A program made the translations under genes and the position numbers. From QHXM01 sp963697975 (GTDB lineage: Bacteria > Acidobacteriota > Blastocatellia > Pyrinomonadales > Pyrinomonadaceae), in NCBI GenBank assembly GCA_963697975.1, contig OY969111.1, positions 2,170,001-2,234,000 of the forward strand: DNA of 64,000 nt, in the 5' to 3' direction. Positions 62,683 to 64,000 of the stretch are shown here, piece by piece. Below the pieces are notes generated by a model. It was given only the letters and a program-made list of their open reading frames with translations. It did no database searches and was not told the DNA's origin. The number at the start of each line of letters is the position of its first letter. Within the stretch, counting starts at the first letter, position 1.

Positions 62683-64000
62683 TCAAGTCCAATAAGTTCG
62701 ATCAAGCGAACGATAACCGACCGCTTCCGCGACATGTGCTGGGCGTATCTCGTCAAAACCTTCCAGGTCTGCGATGGTTCGGCTGACCTTTAAGATACGG
62801 TCATACGCGCGTGCTGACAAGCCCAGACGAGCCATCGCCGCTTCCAGCAGCCGCTCGCTCTCCGCATCAATCCGGCAATAACGCCGAATCAGGCGCGGCG
62901 TCATCTGCGCGTTTGAGAAAATCCCATCCGTCTTCAGACGCTCGCGCTGCCGCTCACGCGCATGGATGACCCGCTCACGAATGCTCGCTGAAGATTCAGG
63001 CTCAGGGCCGCTGCTGGTTCCCGTCAATTCTTTGAACCGCACGGCAGGCACGTCAATGTGGATGTCTATACGGTCGAGCAGCGGCCCTGAAATTCGCCCG
63101 ACGTAACGCTGAATCTGGAGCGGCGTGCAGCGACATTCGCGCGTCGGGTCATTCCAGAAGCCGCAGGGACAAGGATTCATGGCCGCCGCGAGCATGAAGG
63201 ACGCGGGAAACGTCAGCGTCATCGCAGCGCGGCTAATCGTCACCCGCTGGTCTTCGAGCGGCTGGCGTAAGACCTCCAAAACGCTTCGATCAAATTCCGG
63301 TAATTCGTCAAGGAACAAAACCCCGTGATGAGAAAGAGAGACTTCGCCGGGACGCGGGATTGCGCCGCCGCCAATCAATCCAGCATTTGAGATCGTATGG
63401 TGCGGCGAGCGAAACGGCCTTTCTGTGACAAGCCCAGTGCGCCCTGTCAGTCCGGCGACGGAATGAATCTTCGTCAGTTCGAGCGCCGCTTCAAATTCGA
63501 GCGGCGGCATAATGGTCGGCAGCCGCTTGGCGAGCATCGTCTTGCCCGAGCCGGGCGGGCCGATCAGCAGAATATTATGTGAACCGGCACTGGCGATTTC
63601 GAGAGCGCGCTTGGCCATCAACTGCCCGCGCACTTCTCGAAAGTCAACGGCGTGATGGTCAGGACTCTTCAGCACTTCTGCCGGATCAACGCTGAGCGGC
63701 ATGGGCGGTGAAGATGAGCGAAGCCGAGTAATCAAATCAACAGCGCCTCGCAGGTCAGAGACACTGTAAACATCAACGCCGGAGACGACCGCCGCTTCCC
63801 TCGCGTTCTCTTCAGGCAGGATTAGATGTTTGATGGCGGACTCGCGCGCCCTGATTGCAATGGGCAGCGCGCCGCGAATCGGGCGCACACGACCATCAAG
63901 CGAAAGCTCGCCGACCGAGAGCATGTCGGTTAAATCTTCCGTCTCATTTAAGTCGCCGTTTGCGCCGAGGATGCCGAGCGCAATCGGCAAATCGAAACTC
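62683..64000 (-). CDS. YifB/ComM-like Mg-chelatase family AAA ATPase, 5' end beyond the window
   Basis: 438 codons are visible and the frame stays open to the right edge, so the start lies outside the window. Walker A is GPPGSGKTMLAKR and Walker B is GVLFLDELPE. A Cys cluster (CPCGFWNDPTRECRC) and RPFRSPHHTISNAGLIGG are also typical of YifB/ComM proteins. About 70 N-terminal residues should be missing compared with the usual length of about 510. ComM-type helicases help branch migration in natural transformation. Confidence 0.9.
   Translation of the reverse strand, partial: SFDLPIALGILGANGDLNETEDLTDMLSVGELSLDGRVRPIRGALPIAIRARESAIKHLILPEENAREAAVVSGVDVYSVSDLRGAVDLITRLRSSSPPMPLSVDPAEVLKSPDHHAVDFREVRGQLMAKRALEIASAGSHNILLIGPPGSGKTMLAKRLPTIMPPLEFEAALELTKIHSVAGLTGRTGLVTERPFRSPHHTISNAGLIGGGAIPRPGEVSLSHHGVLFLDELPEFDRSVLEVLRQPLEDQRVTISRAAMTLTFPASFMLAAAMNPCPCGFWNDPTRECRCTPLQIQRYVGRISGPLLDRIDIHIDVPAVRFKELTGTSSGPEPESSASIRERVIHARERQRERLKTDGIFSNAQMTPRLIRRYCRIDAESERLLEAAMARLGLSARAYDRILKVSRTIADLEGFDEIRPAHVAEAVGYRSLDRTYWT

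Noticed and set aside
1..64000. CRISPR array, tRNA or rRNA genes
   Set aside because: No regularly spaced short repeats and no tRNA or rRNA-like sequence were seen.

Overview
The window looks like a chromosomal segment of an Acidobacteriota bacterium, perhaps class Blastocatellia. This is an inference from gene content: very large secreted proteins mixing beta-propeller, carboxypeptidase-regulatory and discoidin-like modules, an Oar-like TonB-dependent receptor, a gingipain-like C25 protein, DUF4097-type proteins behind an ECF sigma/anti-sigma pair, moderately high GC, and intergenic regions full of palindromic repeats. No rRNA, tRNA, CRISPR array, transposase or phage gene was seen.

Layout. 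(1) 1-15.4 kb: three tandem paralogous genes on the minus strand encode giant exported repeat proteins. The third is an internally deleted version that keeps the export signal and C-terminal modules but has lost the beta-propeller region. (2) 15.6-38.7 kb: one long minus-strand exopolysaccharide locus. In transcription order it holds a LuxR-type HTH protein, a Wza-like export protein, a Wzc/BY-kinase, ten GT4-like glycosyltransferases, a GT-C membrane glycosyltransferase, three FkbM methyltransferases, a Wzy/ligase-like protein and a Wzx-like flippase. Many genes overlap by an ATGA-type junction. No initiating sugar-phosphate transferase is in the window. (3) 39.2-48.2 kb: a compact cassette of a PqqD-like protein, a radical SAM/SPASM enzyme, an HPr-kinase-like ATPase, a signal-peptidase-like S26 protein and a C25 gingipain-like protein, with a divergent nucleotidyltransferase. 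Between the radical SAM and kinase genes lies a 56-codon gene with a leader-like N-terminus and a two-cysteine C-terminus, which I propose as the modified-peptide substrate. This is the most interesting part of the window. (4) 48.4-54.4 kb: a FecR-like surface protein, an O-methyltransferase abutting a SET-domain protein, a LytS/LytTR two-component pair and a small Fis-like regulator. (5) 54.8-58.0 kb: a TonB-dependent receptor. (6) 58.2-64.0 kb, minus strand: dCTP deaminase, two DUF4097-like secreted proteins behind an ECF sigma/anti-sigma pair, and the 3' part of a YifB-like AAA ATPase that runs off the right edge.

How they may work together. Regions 1-3 are mostly envelope and secretion functions: synthesis, export and methyl-capping of a complex heteropolysaccharide, sugar-binding-like adhesive proteins next door, and a peptide-modification cassette whose link to the polysaccharide is unknown. 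Intergenic regions carry a family of inverted repeats built around an ACAGGATTAACAGGAT core (four copies), several near-perfect hairpins, and three clear intrinsic terminators.
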